64,000 bases of DNA from Collinsella sp. AF33-16 (GCF_003475325.1 NZ_QRQC01000010.1:1-64000); one strand, 5' to 3'. Counted from the stretch's first letter, positions 34,646 through 43,913 are shown. Numbers and translations are program-made. The notes: generated by a model from the sequence alone, not told the origin.

Positions 34646-36043
34646 TTAGGCTCGCTCGATGAAGGCTTTGTAGCCGCGATAGGCCTCGTAGATATCGGCC
34701 TTGTTAGCGACCTCCCACAGGGCGTGCATGGACAGGACGGCAACGCCAGAGTCGATGACGTTCATGCCGTACTTAGCCATGATGTATGCGATGGTGCCGC
34801 CGCCGCCCGCGTTGACGCGACCGAGCTCGCAGGTCTGGAAGTCCACGCCGGCCTCGTCCATGATGTCGCGGATGAGGGCCACATACTCGGCGTCGGCGTC
34901 GTTAGAGCCGCCCTTGCCGCGGCTGCCCGTGTACTTGTTAAAGCACAGGCCGCGACCCATAAAGGCGGCGTTCTTGGTTTCGAACTTGCCGGCGTAGCCC
35001 GGGTCGAAGCCGGCGGACACGTCGGAGGAGAGCATGCGGCTGCGGGCGAGCGCGCGGCGCAGGGCCAGCGGGCTATCCTCGCCGGCGAGCGTCATGATCT
35101 CGGCGACGGTGTTCTCGAAGAAGCGGCTCGTCATGCCGGTGGCACCTACGGAACCGATCTCCTCCTTGTCGACGATGAGTGTGATGCTCGTGCGCTCCAC
35201 GTTGGCGACGTTGATCTGGGCGAGCATGGACGGATAGGCGCAGACACGGTCGTCGTGGCCATAGCCCAGAATCATGGAGCGGTCGAGGCCCATGTCACGG
35301 GCGGGGCCGGCGGGCACGACCTCGATCTCGGCGGAGAGGAAGTCCTCCTCCTCGACGTCGTACTGCTCCTTGAGGATATCCAGGAACATCTGCTTGACGG
35401 GCTCCTTGGGAGCGTCCTTGTCGTCCTCGTCAAACTTGACGGGGCGGCCGCCCACGATCACGTCGAGGATCTCGGCGTCGACGGCGTCCTTGGCGGGCTT
35501 GGCCATCTGCTCGCTCGAGAGGTGGATCAGCAGGTCGGAGATGGTAAAGACCGGGTCGTCGGCCTTGTCACCGATGTTGATGTCGACGGTGGTGCCGTCC
35601 TTTTTGCAGATGACGCCCACGAGTGCGAGCGGGGAAGCGACCCAGTGGTAGCTCTTGACGCCGCCATAGTAGTGCGTGTCGAGATAAGCCATGTCGCCGG
35701 CCTCGAAGACGGGGTTCTGCTTGAGGTCCAGGCGCGGCGAGTCCACGTGGGCGCCCAGGATGTTAAAGCCCTGCTCGAGCGGGGCGGTGCCCAGGTTGAC
35801 GAGCATGAGGTCCTTGCCGTGGTTGGCGGCGTACACCTTGTCGCCGGACTTGAGCGCGCGGCCCTCGGCGATCACGGTCTCCAGATTGACGTAGCCCGCC
35901 TCCTCGGCCATCTTGATACCGGCCTTGACGCACAGGCGCTCGGTCTTGTTCTCACTCAAAAACTGCTTATAGCCGCGGCAAAGCTCCTCGAGCTCCTCGA
36001 TCTGCTGTGGCGTGTACTTTTTCCATGCGCTGGGACGCTCCAT
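34646..36043 (-). CDS. M18-family zinc aminopeptidase
   Basis: This cytosolic tetrahedral aminopeptidase (aspartyl aminopeptidase/Lap4 family) has 465 residues. The zinc ligands are visible: the His of NILGAHVDSPRLDLK, the catalytic Asp/Glu region VDKEEIGSVGATGM, the GYGHDDRVCAYPSML block and the C-terminal histidine in VLSMHALWEV. The start at 36043 follows AAGGAG. It releases N-terminal residues from peptides, and the residue preference is not predictable here. Confidence 0.92.
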   Translation of the reverse strand: MERPSAWKKYTPQQIEELEELCRGYKQFLSENKTERLCVKAGIKMAEEAGYVNLETVIAEGRALKSGDKVYAANHGKDLMLVNLGTAPLEQGFNILGAHVDSPRLDLKQNPVFEAGDMAYLDTHYYGGVKSYHWVASPLALVGVICKKDGTTVDINIGDKADDPVFTISDLLIHLSSEQMAKPAKDAVDAEILDVIVGGRPVKFDEDDKDAPKEPVKQMFLDILKEQYDVEEEDFLSAEIEVVPAGPARDMGLDRSMILGYGHDDRVCAYPSMLAQINVANVERTSITLIVDKEEIGSVGATGMTSRFFENTVAEIMTLAGEDSPLALRRALARSRMLSSDVSAGFDPGYAGKFETKNAAFMGRGLCFNKYTGSRGKGGSNDADAEYVALIRDIMDEAGVDFQTCELGRVNAGGGGTIAYIMAKYGMNVIDSGVAVLSMHALWEVANKADIYEAYRGYKAFIERA

Positions 36044-36209
36044 GACGCAGGCTCCTTTCGGATCGATCGTGCTGGTTGATGTACCGTGAGCCATCGTATC
36101 ACGCGCGGGCCCGCGGCGGCAGGGAAGCCTGATGTGCGGTGGCCGCGGGGCGGGGAGCGTGTAAACTGGTGTGAGCAAACCGTGCCCAGCCCAAAGCGAG
36201 GTATTCAAT

Positions 36210-38954
36210 ATGTCTGAAAAGCGCCGTACCTTTGCCGTCATCGACGGCAACTCGCTCATGCATCGCGCCTTCCACGCCGTGCCGCCGACCATGAACGCGC
36301 CGGACGGTCGCCCCACCAACGCGATCTTTGGTTTTCTGAACATGTTCCTCAAGATGATCGATGCCTTTAATCCCGACGGCGTTGTCGTGGCGTTTGACAA
36401 GGGCAAGCCGCGCGTGCGTATGGAGATGCTGCCGCAGTACAAGGCGCAGCGCCCGCCCATGGACCCCGACCTGCACGCGCAGTTCCCCATGATCAAGGAG
36501 CTGCTCGCCGCGCTCAACGTGCCCATTTTGCAGTCCGAGGGCTGGGAAGGCGACGATATCCTGGGAACCATGGCGCGCCTGGGCGAGGAGGCCGGCTGCG
36601 ACATGCTGCTGGTGACCGGCGACCGCGACATGTATCAGCTCGTGACCGAGCACGTCAACGTGGTCTCGACTCGCAAGGGCCTGTCCGACGTGGCGATCAT
36701 GACGCCCGAGAGCGTGGACGACCTGTATCACGGCATCACGCCGGCGCTCGTGCCCGATTTTTACGGTCTGAAGGGCGATACGTCGGACAACATTCCCGGC
36801 GTACCGGGCATCGGCCCCAAAAAGGCGAGTGCGCTCATCGCGCAGTACGGCAGCCTTGACGAGGTCATCGCGCATGCTGACGAGGTCAAGGGCAAGATGG
36901 GAGAAAACCTGCGCGCACACATCGACGACGCGCTGCTGAGCCGTAAGGTGGCGACCATCCGCACCGATGCGCCCGTTGAGCTCGATTTTGAGGCGACGTC
37001 CTTCCCGGCGTTTTCCGCCGATGAGGTTTCCGCGGCGCTGGGCACGCTTGGTATCACCGCCATGCAGAACCGTTTCTTGGCGCTGATCGGCGGCGAGGGC
37101 GGGGCAGCTGCCAGCACGTTTGAGATTCCCGCCGTTTTGCGCGCAGCCGCCGGCGATGCTGGCGCGCTTGGTGCCGTTGCGGCTGAGGTCTCCCGCGTGA
37201 TTGATGCCGGCGAGTGGGTCGCCGCCGTGGTGGACGATGACAAGGAAGAGGGCGCGCTCTTTGGGCTGACGCGCACGCTGTGGTTGGCGACGTCCAAGGG
37301 CCTGTTTGCGCTCGAGGAGGGCGACAGCGGTGCGGCGGCTGAGGTTGAGGGCTTCAACTTCGCCCACGGCGTGATTGCCGGCGTGCTCGCGCGTCTGTTT
37401 ATGGAAGGCCGTGTGGCGAGCCCGGATATGAAGGCGCTTCTGCATGAGCTTTCGCCCATCGATTCTTCTGAGCTCGAGCTCATGGATCCGCTGGCAGTCG
37501 ATTCCACGCGCATCTTCGATACCGTTGTTGCCGCCTACCTGTTGGATTCCGACCGCTCCGAGTTTGACGAGGTGTATCTGGCCGATACGTATCTGCAGAT
37601 GGCGCTGCCTGCGGCGCGCGGCGCAGAGGGTGCTGGCGAGGACGCTCCTGCGCCCGCCGCTCGCACGGCGGCCTTGACGCTGGCGCTGGTTGCACCGCTG
37701 CGTGACCGCATGGCCCGCGAGAACGCCGCCAACGTGTTCGATGGGATCGAGATGCCGCTCGTGCCGGTGCTTGCCAAGATGGAGCGCGCGGGCATGCTCG
37801 TGGACCCCGACCGCCTGCACAGTCTGTCCGAGGGCCTGGCGACCCAGATTGCCGATGTCGAGCGCAGCATTCGCGACCTGGCCGGCGACGAGACCTTTAA
37901 CATCGGCAGCCCCATGCAACTCTCGCACGTGCTGTTTGATGTTATGGGACTTCCGACCAAGGGCCTCAAAAAGACCAAGCGCGGCTACTATTCGACCAAC
38001 GCCAAGGTGCTGAGCGACCTTGCCCGCGACCACGAGATCGTGCGCCTGATTTTGGACTGGCGTGAGAAGTCCAAGATTAAGTCGACCTATCTGGACACGC
38101 TGGGCCCGCTGCGCCGTGGTGACGGGCGTGTGCACACCACGTACAACCAGACCATCACCGCGACGGGGCGTTTGTCTTCGAGCGACCCCAATCTGCAAAA
38201 CATTCCGACGCGCTCGGAGCTGGGGCGTACCGTCAAGACGGCGTTCTCGGCGGGCGAGGGCAGCGTCTTTTTGGCGGTGGACTACTCGCAGATCGAGCTG
38301 CGCCTGCTCGCGCATCTTTCGGGTGACGAGCACCTGGTGCGCGCCTTCAACGAGGGCGAGGACTTCCATGCCGAGACGGCCGCGCGCGTATTTGGCGTGC
38401 CGGTGTCCGAGGTGACACCCGACCTGCGTAGCCGCGCCAAGGCCGTGAACTTTGGCATCGTGTACGGTCAGCAGGCCTATGGTCTGTCGCAGTCGCTGCA
38501 CATCTCGATGGCCGAGGCGCGCGATATGATCGATCGCTACTACGAGGCCTACCCGGGTGTGCGCACGTTCCTCGACAATGTGGTGGCGCGAGCCAAGCAG
38601 ACGGGCTATGCCGAGACCATGTATGGCCGCAGACGCCATATTCCCGAGCTCAAGGCCAAAAACCCGCAACTCCGCGGCTTTGGCGAGCGCACGGCCATGA
38701 ACCACCCCATGCAGGGCACCGCGGCCGACATCATCAAGATCGCCATGGCCCGCGTGAGCCGCCGCCTGGAAGAAGAGGGTTTTGCCGCCCACATGATCTT
38801 GCAGGTACACGACGAACTGGACTTTGAGTGCCCCGTCAACGAAGTCGAGCGCCTAACCACCATGGTCCGCGACGTCATGGAACACGTAGTAGACCTCCGC
38901 GTACCGTTGATCGCCGAAGCCAGCACCGGCATAACCTGGGCCGACGCGAAATAG
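36210..38954 (+). CDS. polA: DNA polymerase I
   Basis: This is the repair and Okazaki-fragment polymerase, 914 residues. The 5'-nuclease domain (1-~290) has VTGDRDMYQLV and GLKGDTSDNIPGVPGIG. The central 3'-5' exonuclease region (~310-500) lacks the DTE-type motif I, so proofreading is probably lost, as in many Gram-positive Pol I enzymes. The polymerase domain carries motif A VDYSQIELRLLAHLSGDE, motif B RAKAVNFGIVYGQQ and motif C QVHDELDFECP. ATG at 36210 is used; an upstream GTG at 36171 has no ribosome site. Confidence 0.96.
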   Translation: MSEKRRTFAVIDGNSLMHRAFHAVPPTMNAPDGRPTNAIFGFLNMFLKMIDAFNPDGVVVAFDKGKPRVRMEMLPQYKAQRPPMDPDLHAQFPMIKELLAALNVPILQSEGWEGDDILGTMARLGEEAGCDMLLVTGDRDMYQLVTEHVNVVSTRKGLSDVAIMTPESVDDLYHGITPALVPDFYGLKGDTSDNIPGVPGIGPKKASALIAQYGSLDEVIAHADEVKGKMGENLRAHIDDALLSRKVATIRTDAPVELDFEATSFPAFSADEVSAALGTLGITAMQNRFLALIGGEGGAAASTFEIPAVLRAAAGDAGALGAVAAEVSRVIDAGEWVAAVVDDDKEEGALFGLTRTLWLATSKGLFALEEGDSGAAAEVEGFNFAHGVIAGVLARLFMEGRVASPDMKALLHELSPIDSSELELMDPLAVDSTRIFDTVVAAYLLDSDRSEFDEVYLADTYLQMALPAARGAEGAGEDAPAPAARTAALTLALVAPLRDRMARENAANVFDGIEMPLVPVLAKMERAGMLVDPDRLHSLSEGLATQIADVERSIRDLAGDETFNIGSPMQLSHVLFDVMGLPTKGLKKTKRGYYSTNAKVLSDLARDHEIVRLILDWREKSKIKSTYLDTLGPLRRGDGRVHTTYNQTITATGRLSSSDPNLQNIPTRSELGRTVKTAFSAGEGSVFLAVDYSQIELRLLAHLSGDEHLVRAFNEGEDFHAETAARVFGVPVSEVTPDLRSRAKAVNFGIVYGQQAYGLSQSLHISMAEARDMIDRYYEAYPGVRTFLDNVVARAKQTGYAETMYGRRRHIPELKAKNPQLRGFGERTAMNHPMQGTAADIIKIAMARVSRRLEEEGFAAHMILQVHDELDFECPVNEVERLTTMVRDVMEHVVDLRVPLIAEASTGITWADAK

Positions 38955-39091
38955 GGAAGCACTCCGTAAGGCAAGCTCGCCCAAGACGCAAGCCCCCACA
39001 TACTTAAGATTTGGGACAAACACTACTGATTAATTTGTCCCACAGTAACCAAAACAGAGGGGAGCCCCTTCCAACAAGGGGCTCCCCTCTG
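38955..39091. other. polA downstream region with repeat element and terminator
   Basis: This intergenic stretch separates convergent polA and the Cof-type phosphatase gene. It holds a dispersed palindromic element (39003-39042), then a perfect 16-bp stem (39055-39070 / 39076-39091) with loop CCAAC. The stem is followed by TTTT on the minus strand but has no T-run on the plus strand, so it fits best as a terminator for the minus-strand gene. No ORF was seen. Confidence 0.75.
39003..39042. repeat. Dispersed 40-bp palindromic element, copy 1
   Basis: The element has arms TGGGACAAA and TTTGTCCCA and a flanking TTAAGATT. It matches the copy at 51166-51205 in 36 of 40 positions, with the differences confined to the loop. 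Loop-only variation suggests a conserved structured or protein-bound repeat. Confidence 0.8.
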
Positions 39092-39126
39092 CTCAAATCA
39101 TTTCAGCTAAGTATCTAGACACTCAA

Positions 39127-39323
39127 GACGCCATCTTGGCGGCAGGAAAGTAAACCTAGGACCTGGCCGGGCGGCGCGGATTAGTTTTTCGTAGATTCCG
39201 CACGAGCCGGAAAGCACTTAATGTGCTTTCCGAGCGAGCCCAGGACCTGACCGAACGAAAAACTAATCCGCGCCGCCCGGCCAGGTCCGACGTGCCACGT
39301 TACCGAGCCGCCAAGATAGCGTC
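39127..39323. repeat. Nested giant palindrome with inverted gene-tail copy
   Basis: A perfect 33-bp inverted repeat (39159-39191 / 39256-39288) encloses a 64-nt loop with its own 10-bp hairpin (39208-39217 / 39223-39232). Outside it, after unequal 15-18 nt spacers, a second pair of 17-nt arms (39127-39143 / 39307-39323) matches in 16 positions. The right outer arm is the 3' coding end of the Cof-type phosphatase gene (DAILAAR). The left arm encodes DAILAAGK in the opposite direction. It looks like an inverted duplication of the gene's tail. Confidence 0.9.
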
Positions 39324-40127
39324 GATGAGCGTCAGTACGCCCCCGTCGTTGTTGCTCGGAATACGCCACTTGGCATGCGCGTTCATATGCTCCTCGGCAT
39401 TGTCCACGATAAAGCTGTGACCGACGCGCTCAAGCATGGGGATGTCGTTGTACGTATCGCCCACGGCAGCGGCGTCGGCGATATCGATGCCCAGGCGCTC
39501 GCAGAGATGTGCTACGCCCGACCCCTTGTCGACGCCCAGATTCATAAAGTCGATCCACTCGCGGCCCGCATTGGTGACGTAGAGTTTGTCCGAGAACTCG
39601 GGGCTGTAGTCCTCGCGAAACGCTGGCTCGGCATCGTAGGCGGGGAAGAAGATCGAAATCTTGTTAGACTCGATGTCAATGCCCTCAAAGCTATCGACGT
39701 AGTTGATCGTGTTGTAGTAGACGCTGATCTCGTCGTGGTATTGATGATCGCGGGCAAGTACATAGAACTCGTCGAAGCAGCACAGGACGGGGACAGCGCG
39801 CGAATCCTCCGAGGCGCGGCTCAAGACCTGCTGATACAGCGCCACGTCGATAGTGCTCTTATAGATATAGTTGCCGCGGTAGATAACGCACGCGCCGTTA
39901 TCGGGGCAAAAAGCGATGCGGCTCTTGATGTCCTCAAACATCTCCTCGAGTTTGGGGGCGGGGCGTCCGCTGGCGGGGCAGAACACGATGCCAGCCTCGG
40001 CGAGCTTGTCCAGGCGCTCGTCGAGGCCCTGAGGCAGCACGCGCTCGTCGGTCAGTAACGTCTTGTCCATATCGACAGCGAGAATCTTAATGTTGCCGAT
40101 GTTGGCGTCTGATTCGTAAGTCTGCAT
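39300..40127 (-). CDS. Cof-type HAD-IIB phosphatase
   Basis: This 275-residue protein has the HAD motif I (AVDMDKTLLTDE), the type IIB cap between motifs, a motif II-like serine/threonine region (CPASGRPAPKLEEM) and motif IV (AAVGDTYNDIPMLERVG). Such enzymes dephosphorylate sugar phosphates, PLP or flavin precursors; the substrate is unknown. The start at 40127 follows AAAGG. The 3' end of the gene forms one arm of a large palindrome. Confidence 0.9.
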   Translation of the reverse strand: MQTYESDANIGNIKILAVDMDKTLLTDERVLPQGLDERLDKLAEAGIVFCPASGRPAPKLEEMFEDIKSRIAFCPDNGACVIYRGNYIYKSTIDVALYQQVLSRASEDSRAVPVLCCFDEFYVLARDHQYHDEISVYYNTINYVDSFEGIDIESNKISIFFPAYDAEPAFREDYSPEFSDKLYVTNAGREWIDFMNLGVDKGSGVAHLCERLGIDIADAAAVGDTYNDIPMLERVGHSFIVDNAEEHMNAHAKWRIPSNNDGGVLTLIDAILAAR

Positions 40128-40681
40128 AAAACGCGCCTTTCGGTTTCCAGAATGTTTCGGGTGATTGACCCTCTACTTGATAGTCGGGCGTATTTTCGCA
40201 GGATTGGCGCATATTTGCATCATCATTCACAAAGTAATGAAAAAACTTTTCAGAAATTTGAATTTGTCGCTTGTACAGCAGGCACTTTAGCGTAATATAG
40301 CGACCATCGAAAACGGAGACGGAAAAACAACCGCTTACCGAGGAAAAGGTACCGTTTACGATATTAGAATTGCGCCCGGCGATAGGTGAAAGGAGAGGCA
40401 GATGCAGTTCGTAAAGATTATCACTACTGCAGACAATGCCATCCGACGCCAGCGCGCAATTTCCCGACGACGATAACAATCGTCTCTGTCCGCATGGGGC
40501 TAAATGCCCCAACAGAGTCATTTTGAGGTCGTTGGGTTTTAGCACGACATTGCTGCATGTTTCTAGGGCATGTATGTGCTGATTTTTGCTATTTAACCTG
40601 ATATTGCACGGTTTTTGACCTCGAAATGACTTGCAACTGACCGATGTTCTAACTAGCTACCAAGGGCGAAAGGAAACAGCC
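40128..40681. promoter_or_regulatory. 554-nt intergenic region upstream of argG
   Basis: This stretch separates the divergent HAD and argG genes and has no convincing gene. The left part is A+T-rich (40180-40340) and should hold the HAD promoter. The right part has an inverted repeat, TCATTTTGAGGTC (40518-40530) and GACCTCGAAATGA (40618-40630), 12 of 13 matching and separated by 87 nt. The repeat ends about 50 nt before argG and may fold as an arginine-gene leader; no clear ArgR box or T-box was recognised. Confidence 0.5.
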
Positions 40682-41908
40682 ATGAGCAAGGAAAAAGTCG
40701 TTCTCGCATATTCCGGTGGTCTTGATACATCCGTATGTGTCAAGTGGCTTCAGGACGAGAAGAATCTTGATGTCGTTTGCGTCTGCGGTAACGTGGGCCA
40801 GGAGGAGACCGGCCTGGATGCCAAGAAGCAGAAGGCGCTCGACCTGGGCGTTCTGGATTGTCAGGTGCTCGACTTGCGCGACGAGTTCTCCGATGAGTTC
40901 CTGACCAAGGCCATCGCGGCCAACTCCATGTACGAGAACAAGTACCCGCTGCTCTCCGCCCTGTCCCGCCCGCTGCTCGCCAAGAAGCTCGTCGAGGTTG
41001 CTCACGAGTTTGGCGCGACCTACGTCGCCCACGGCTGCACCGGCAAAGGTAACGACCAGGTCCGTTTTGAGGCTGCCGTCAAGGCGCTCGACCCCGAGCT
41101 CAAGGTTATCGCCCCGGTTCGCGAGTGGGATCTGAAGTGCCGTCCGGACGAGGTCGCCTACGCCCACGCCCACAACGTGCCGGTTCCCGAGGGTACCAAC
41201 GACAACCCCTATTCCATCGACGACAACCTGTGGGGTCGCGCCATTGAGTGCGGTCACCTGGAGGATCCCTGGAACGAGCCGCTCGACGACGCCTGGGTTA
41301 TGACCAAGAACCCCGAGGATACGCCCGACGCCCCGACCTACACCGAGATTGAGTTTGAGGCGGGCAAGCCCGTCGCCGTCGACGGCAAGAAGATGAAGCT
41401 CTCCGAGATCGTCATCGTCCTTAACAAGATTTCCGGCGACAATGGCTTTGGTCGCCTGGACCTGGTCGAGGATCGTCTGGTGGGCCTCAAGAGCCGCGAG
41501 TGCTATGAGGTCCCCGGCGCCCTGACGCTTATCACCGCCCACAAGGCGCTCGAGGACATTTGCGTTGAGGGCGACCTGCTCAAGGAGAAGATTAAGCTTG
41601 AGCAGGATTGGGCCACCGCCGTGTATAACGGCCAGTGGTACAGCCCGCTCAAAAACGCGCTCGATGCCTTTATGGCCGACACCCAGAAGTTCGTGACCGG
41701 CACCGTCCGTCTGAAGTTCTTTAAGGGCAACTGCCATGTCGTCGGCCGCAAGAGCCCCTTCAGCCTCTACGATTACGGCCTGGCCACCTACGACCGCGAC
41801 ACCACGTTTGATGAGAAGGCCAGCGCCGGCTTTATCGAGATCGATACGCTGTCGCTCAAGACGTGGGCTAAGGTCCAGGGTCCCAGCTCCGCTGCAGCCC
41901 AGGCCTAA
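40682..41908 (+). CDS. argG: Argininosuccinate synthase
   Basis: This enzyme condenses citrulline and aspartate with ATP, the penultimate step of arginine synthesis. The ATP loop VLAYSGGLDTSVCVKWL, HGCTGKGNDQVRFE and IAPVREWDL are diagnostic. It has 408 residues. ATG at 40682 follows GAAAGGA. A terminator at 42062 separates it from argH, so the two genes may be partly independent. Confidence 0.97.
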   Translation: MSKEKVVLAYSGGLDTSVCVKWLQDEKNLDVVCVCGNVGQEETGLDAKKQKALDLGVLDCQVLDLRDEFSDEFLTKAIAANSMYENKYPLLSALSRPLLAKKLVEVAHEFGATYVAHGCTGKGNDQVRFEAAVKALDPELKVIAPVREWDLKCRPDEVAYAHAHNVPVPEGTNDNPYSIDDNLWGRAIECGHLEDPWNEPLDDAWVMTKNPEDTPDAPTYTEIEFEAGKPVAVDGKKMKLSEIVIVLNKISGDNGFGRLDLVEDRLVGLKSRECYEVPGALTLITAHKALEDICVEGDLLKEKIKLEQDWATAVYNGQWYSPLKNALDAFMADTQKFVTGTVRLKFFKGNCHVVGRKSPFSLYDYGLATYDRDTTFDEKASAGFIEIDTLSLKTWAKVQGPSSAAAQA

Positions 41909-42061
41909 GGCTTCTCTTCCTTGGTATCCGCGCGGCCCATCCGCGTGATACATAACGGGCGCACGGGGTCCCTACCTTTCGTTATGCTTGCTGACACTTC
42001 TTAACATCGGTGGCCCCTACGTTCCGCCCGCATATATGATGCCGCATCTGCGGCTGAGTCC

Positions 42062-42096
42062 GAGCCCCGCCGGGGTTGTCCGGCGGGGCTCTTTCT
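42062..42096 (+). terminator. Terminator after argG
   Basis: A perfect 12-bp stem (GAGCCCCGCCGG / CCGGCGGGGCTC) with a 6-nt loop is followed by TTTCT. It may be leaky. Confidence 0.85.
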
Positions 42097-42143
42097 ATCA
42101 ATTTGGCGGCTCTGCGCCTATATATATCTGAGGAGTACCTACT

Positions 42144-42314
42144 ATGTTTGACGCTATTGCACACTCTTTGCTTTCTCTTGCCCCCGAGCTCGATACCGCC
42201 AAGGTGGAGGAGGTCCCCATGAGCCTGAAGGCCTGGATTGACGCCTCGCAGGGTAACCTCAGGAGGGAATCCATGGGCGCCAAGTGCATGGTGCGTCACT
42301 TCTTCGCTATTTAG
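42144..42314 (+). CDS. Predicted 56-residue protein between argG and argH
   Basis: ATG at 42144 is preceded by GAGGAG at 42130-42135 at good spacing, and the frame runs to TAG at 42312. The peptide starts MFDAIAHSLLSLAPELDTAK, contains SLKAWIDASQGNLRRES and ends with a Cys/Arg/His/Phe-rich tail (GAKCMVRHFFAI). A TATATATA stretch just upstream (42118-42126) could be a -10 region, downstream of the argG terminator. I do not recognise the family. Its good ribosome site and codon use make it a likely real small gene or a leader for argH. Confidence 0.55.
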   Translation: MFDAIAHSLLSLAPELDTAKVEEVPMSLKAWIDASQGNLRRESMGAKCMVRHFFAI

Positions 42315-42432
42315 CTTGTCAGCCTCGCGCACGGTGGGGAATGTGTAAAACTAGCGGTTGATAAATCGCTTTAGCGATATGGCGCATTGCTTTGGGCGCT
42401 TGTTTTGGTATTTGGAGAAAGGGGACGGTTCC

Positions 42433-43863
42433 ATGGCTCTTTGGGGCGGTCGTTTTGAGGCGGGCGTGGCCGAGGTCACGCAGGAGTTTGGCGCGTCGCT
42501 GCCGGTCGACAAACATCTCTATAAGCAGGATATCGCCGGCTCTAAGGCGCATGCCAAAATGCTGGCGGCCCAGGGCATCATCAGTGCCGAGGACGAGCAA
42601 GCGATTGCCAAGGGCCTGACTGGAATCGAACAGGATATCGATGCCGGCAACTTCACCTTCGACATCAACGACGAAGACATTCATATGTCCATCGAGAGCG
42701 AGCTGACGCGTCGCATCGGCGAGGCCGGTAAGCGCTTGCATACCGGACGTTCGCGCAACGACCAGGTGGCGACCGACACACGCCTGGGCGTCAAGGCGCT
42801 GGCCAAGGAGCTCATGGAGGCCAATCTTGAGCTGCGCCATGTGCTGGTGGATGCGGCTAAGAAGTACGACAAGGTGATTCTGCCGGGCTACACGCACATG
42901 CAGCACGCTCAGCCCGTGCTGCTGTCGCATCATCTGCTGGCGTATTCCTGGATGTTCGCGCGTGACTTTACGCGCCTGAAGGCCGCCTTTGATGCCGCCG
43001 ACAACTGCCCGCTGGGTGCTGCCGCACTTGCCGGTACGAGCTATCCGCTCGATCGTCAGATGACGGCTGCCGAGCTTGGCTTTGCGGGCGTGATTCCCAA
43101 CTCGCTCGATGCGGTTTCCGACCGCGATTTCCTGCTCGATCTGCATTACGCCGGCTCCGTCATGGCCATGCACCTGTCGCGTCTTTCCGAGGAGATCGTG
43201 CTGTGGTCGAGCTCCGAATTTGGCTTTATCACGCTTTCCGACTCGTACTCCACCGGCTCGTCCATCATGCCGCAGAAGAAGAATCCCGACTTTGCCGAGC
43301 TTATCCGCGGCAAGAGCGGCCGTGTGTATGGCAACCTGGTGCAGCTGCTCGTGACCATGAAGGGCCTGCCGCTTGCTTATAACAAGGACTTGCAGGAGGA
43401 CAAGGAGGGCGCGCTCGATACCGCCCATACGCTCATGCAGTGCCTGTCGGTTATGGCCGGTATGATTTCGACTTGGACCGTCAACGAGGATGCCATGGCG
43501 TGCGAGTGCGGCGTGGGACACCTTGCCGCCACCGATGTTGCCGATTACCTGGCTAAGCGTGGTCTGCCGTTCCGCGAGGCACATGCCGTGGTGGGCCATC
43601 TGGTCCTGATGTGTGAGAAGCGTAGCTGCAATCTTGAGGACCTGCCGTTTGAGGTGTTCCAGGAGGCAAGCCCGCTCTTTGAACGCGATATTACCGAGGC
43701 GCTCGACATCCCCTCAATTGTCGCCGCGCGTACGACCGAGGGCGGTACCGCCCCTGCCGCCGTTGCCGTACAGCTGGATCGTGCCGAGGCACAGCTCGTG
43801 GCCGACGAAGGCGTGTTTGGATCGCTGACCAAGGTCTTCGAGATGGGCCACGGGGCAAAGTAA
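42433..43863 (+). CDS. argH: Argininosuccinate lyase
   Basis: This enzyme cleaves argininosuccinate to arginine and fumarate. The fumarase/aspartase-superfamily signature GSSIMPQKKNPDFAELIRGK is complete, with HTGRSRNDQVATDTRL and GYTHMQHAQPV. ATG at 42433 follows AAAGGGGA and gives 476 residues. It lies 118 nt after the small ORF. Confidence 0.97.
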   Translation: MALWGGRFEAGVAEVTQEFGASLPVDKHLYKQDIAGSKAHAKMLAAQGIISAEDEQAIAKGLTGIEQDIDAGNFTFDINDEDIHMSIESELTRRIGEAGKRLHTGRSRNDQVATDTRLGVKALAKELMEANLELRHVLVDAAKKYDKVILPGYTHMQHAQPVLLSHHLLAYSWMFARDFTRLKAAFDAADNCPLGAAALAGTSYPLDRQMTAAELGFAGVIPNSLDAVSDRDFLLDLHYAGSVMAMHLSRLSEEIVLWSSSEFGFITLSDSYSTGSSIMPQKKNPDFAELIRGKSGRVYGNLVQLLVTMKGLPLAYNKDLQEDKEGALDTAHTLMQCLSVMAGMISTWTVNEDAMACECGVGHLAATDVADYLAKRGLPFREAHAVVGHLVLMCEKRSCNLEDLPFEVFQEASPLFERDITEALDIPSIVAARTTEGGTAPAAVAVQLDRAEAQLVADEGVFGSLTKVFEMGHGAK

Positions 43864-43913
43864 GAGTCTGGCTAAAGCTGCTTGGCCATTTATTGATAAA
43901 TCGTTTTTGCTTT

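Noticed and set aside
36099..38810. Very long open frame (about 900 codons) antisense to polA
   Set aside because: It is a shadow of high-G+C codon bias in polA. It has no recognisable domain and a low-complexity His/Arg-rich composition, and polA itself is certain.
24620..39323. Palindromes as insertion-sequence ends or CRISPR repeats
   Set aside because: There is no transposase gene, no target-site duplication and no regular spacer-repeat array. They are isolated hairpins.
40340..40400. T-box or other riboswitch upstream of argG (GGTACCG seen)
   Set aside because: The T-box consensus around the tRNA-binding bulge is incomplete, and no specifier stem or terminator was found.
40087..40545. 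152-codon minus-strand frame in the argG-HAD intergenic region
   Set aside because: It has no ribosome site or recognisable motif. It overlaps the promoter region and the start of the HAD gene, and its composition is not coding-like.
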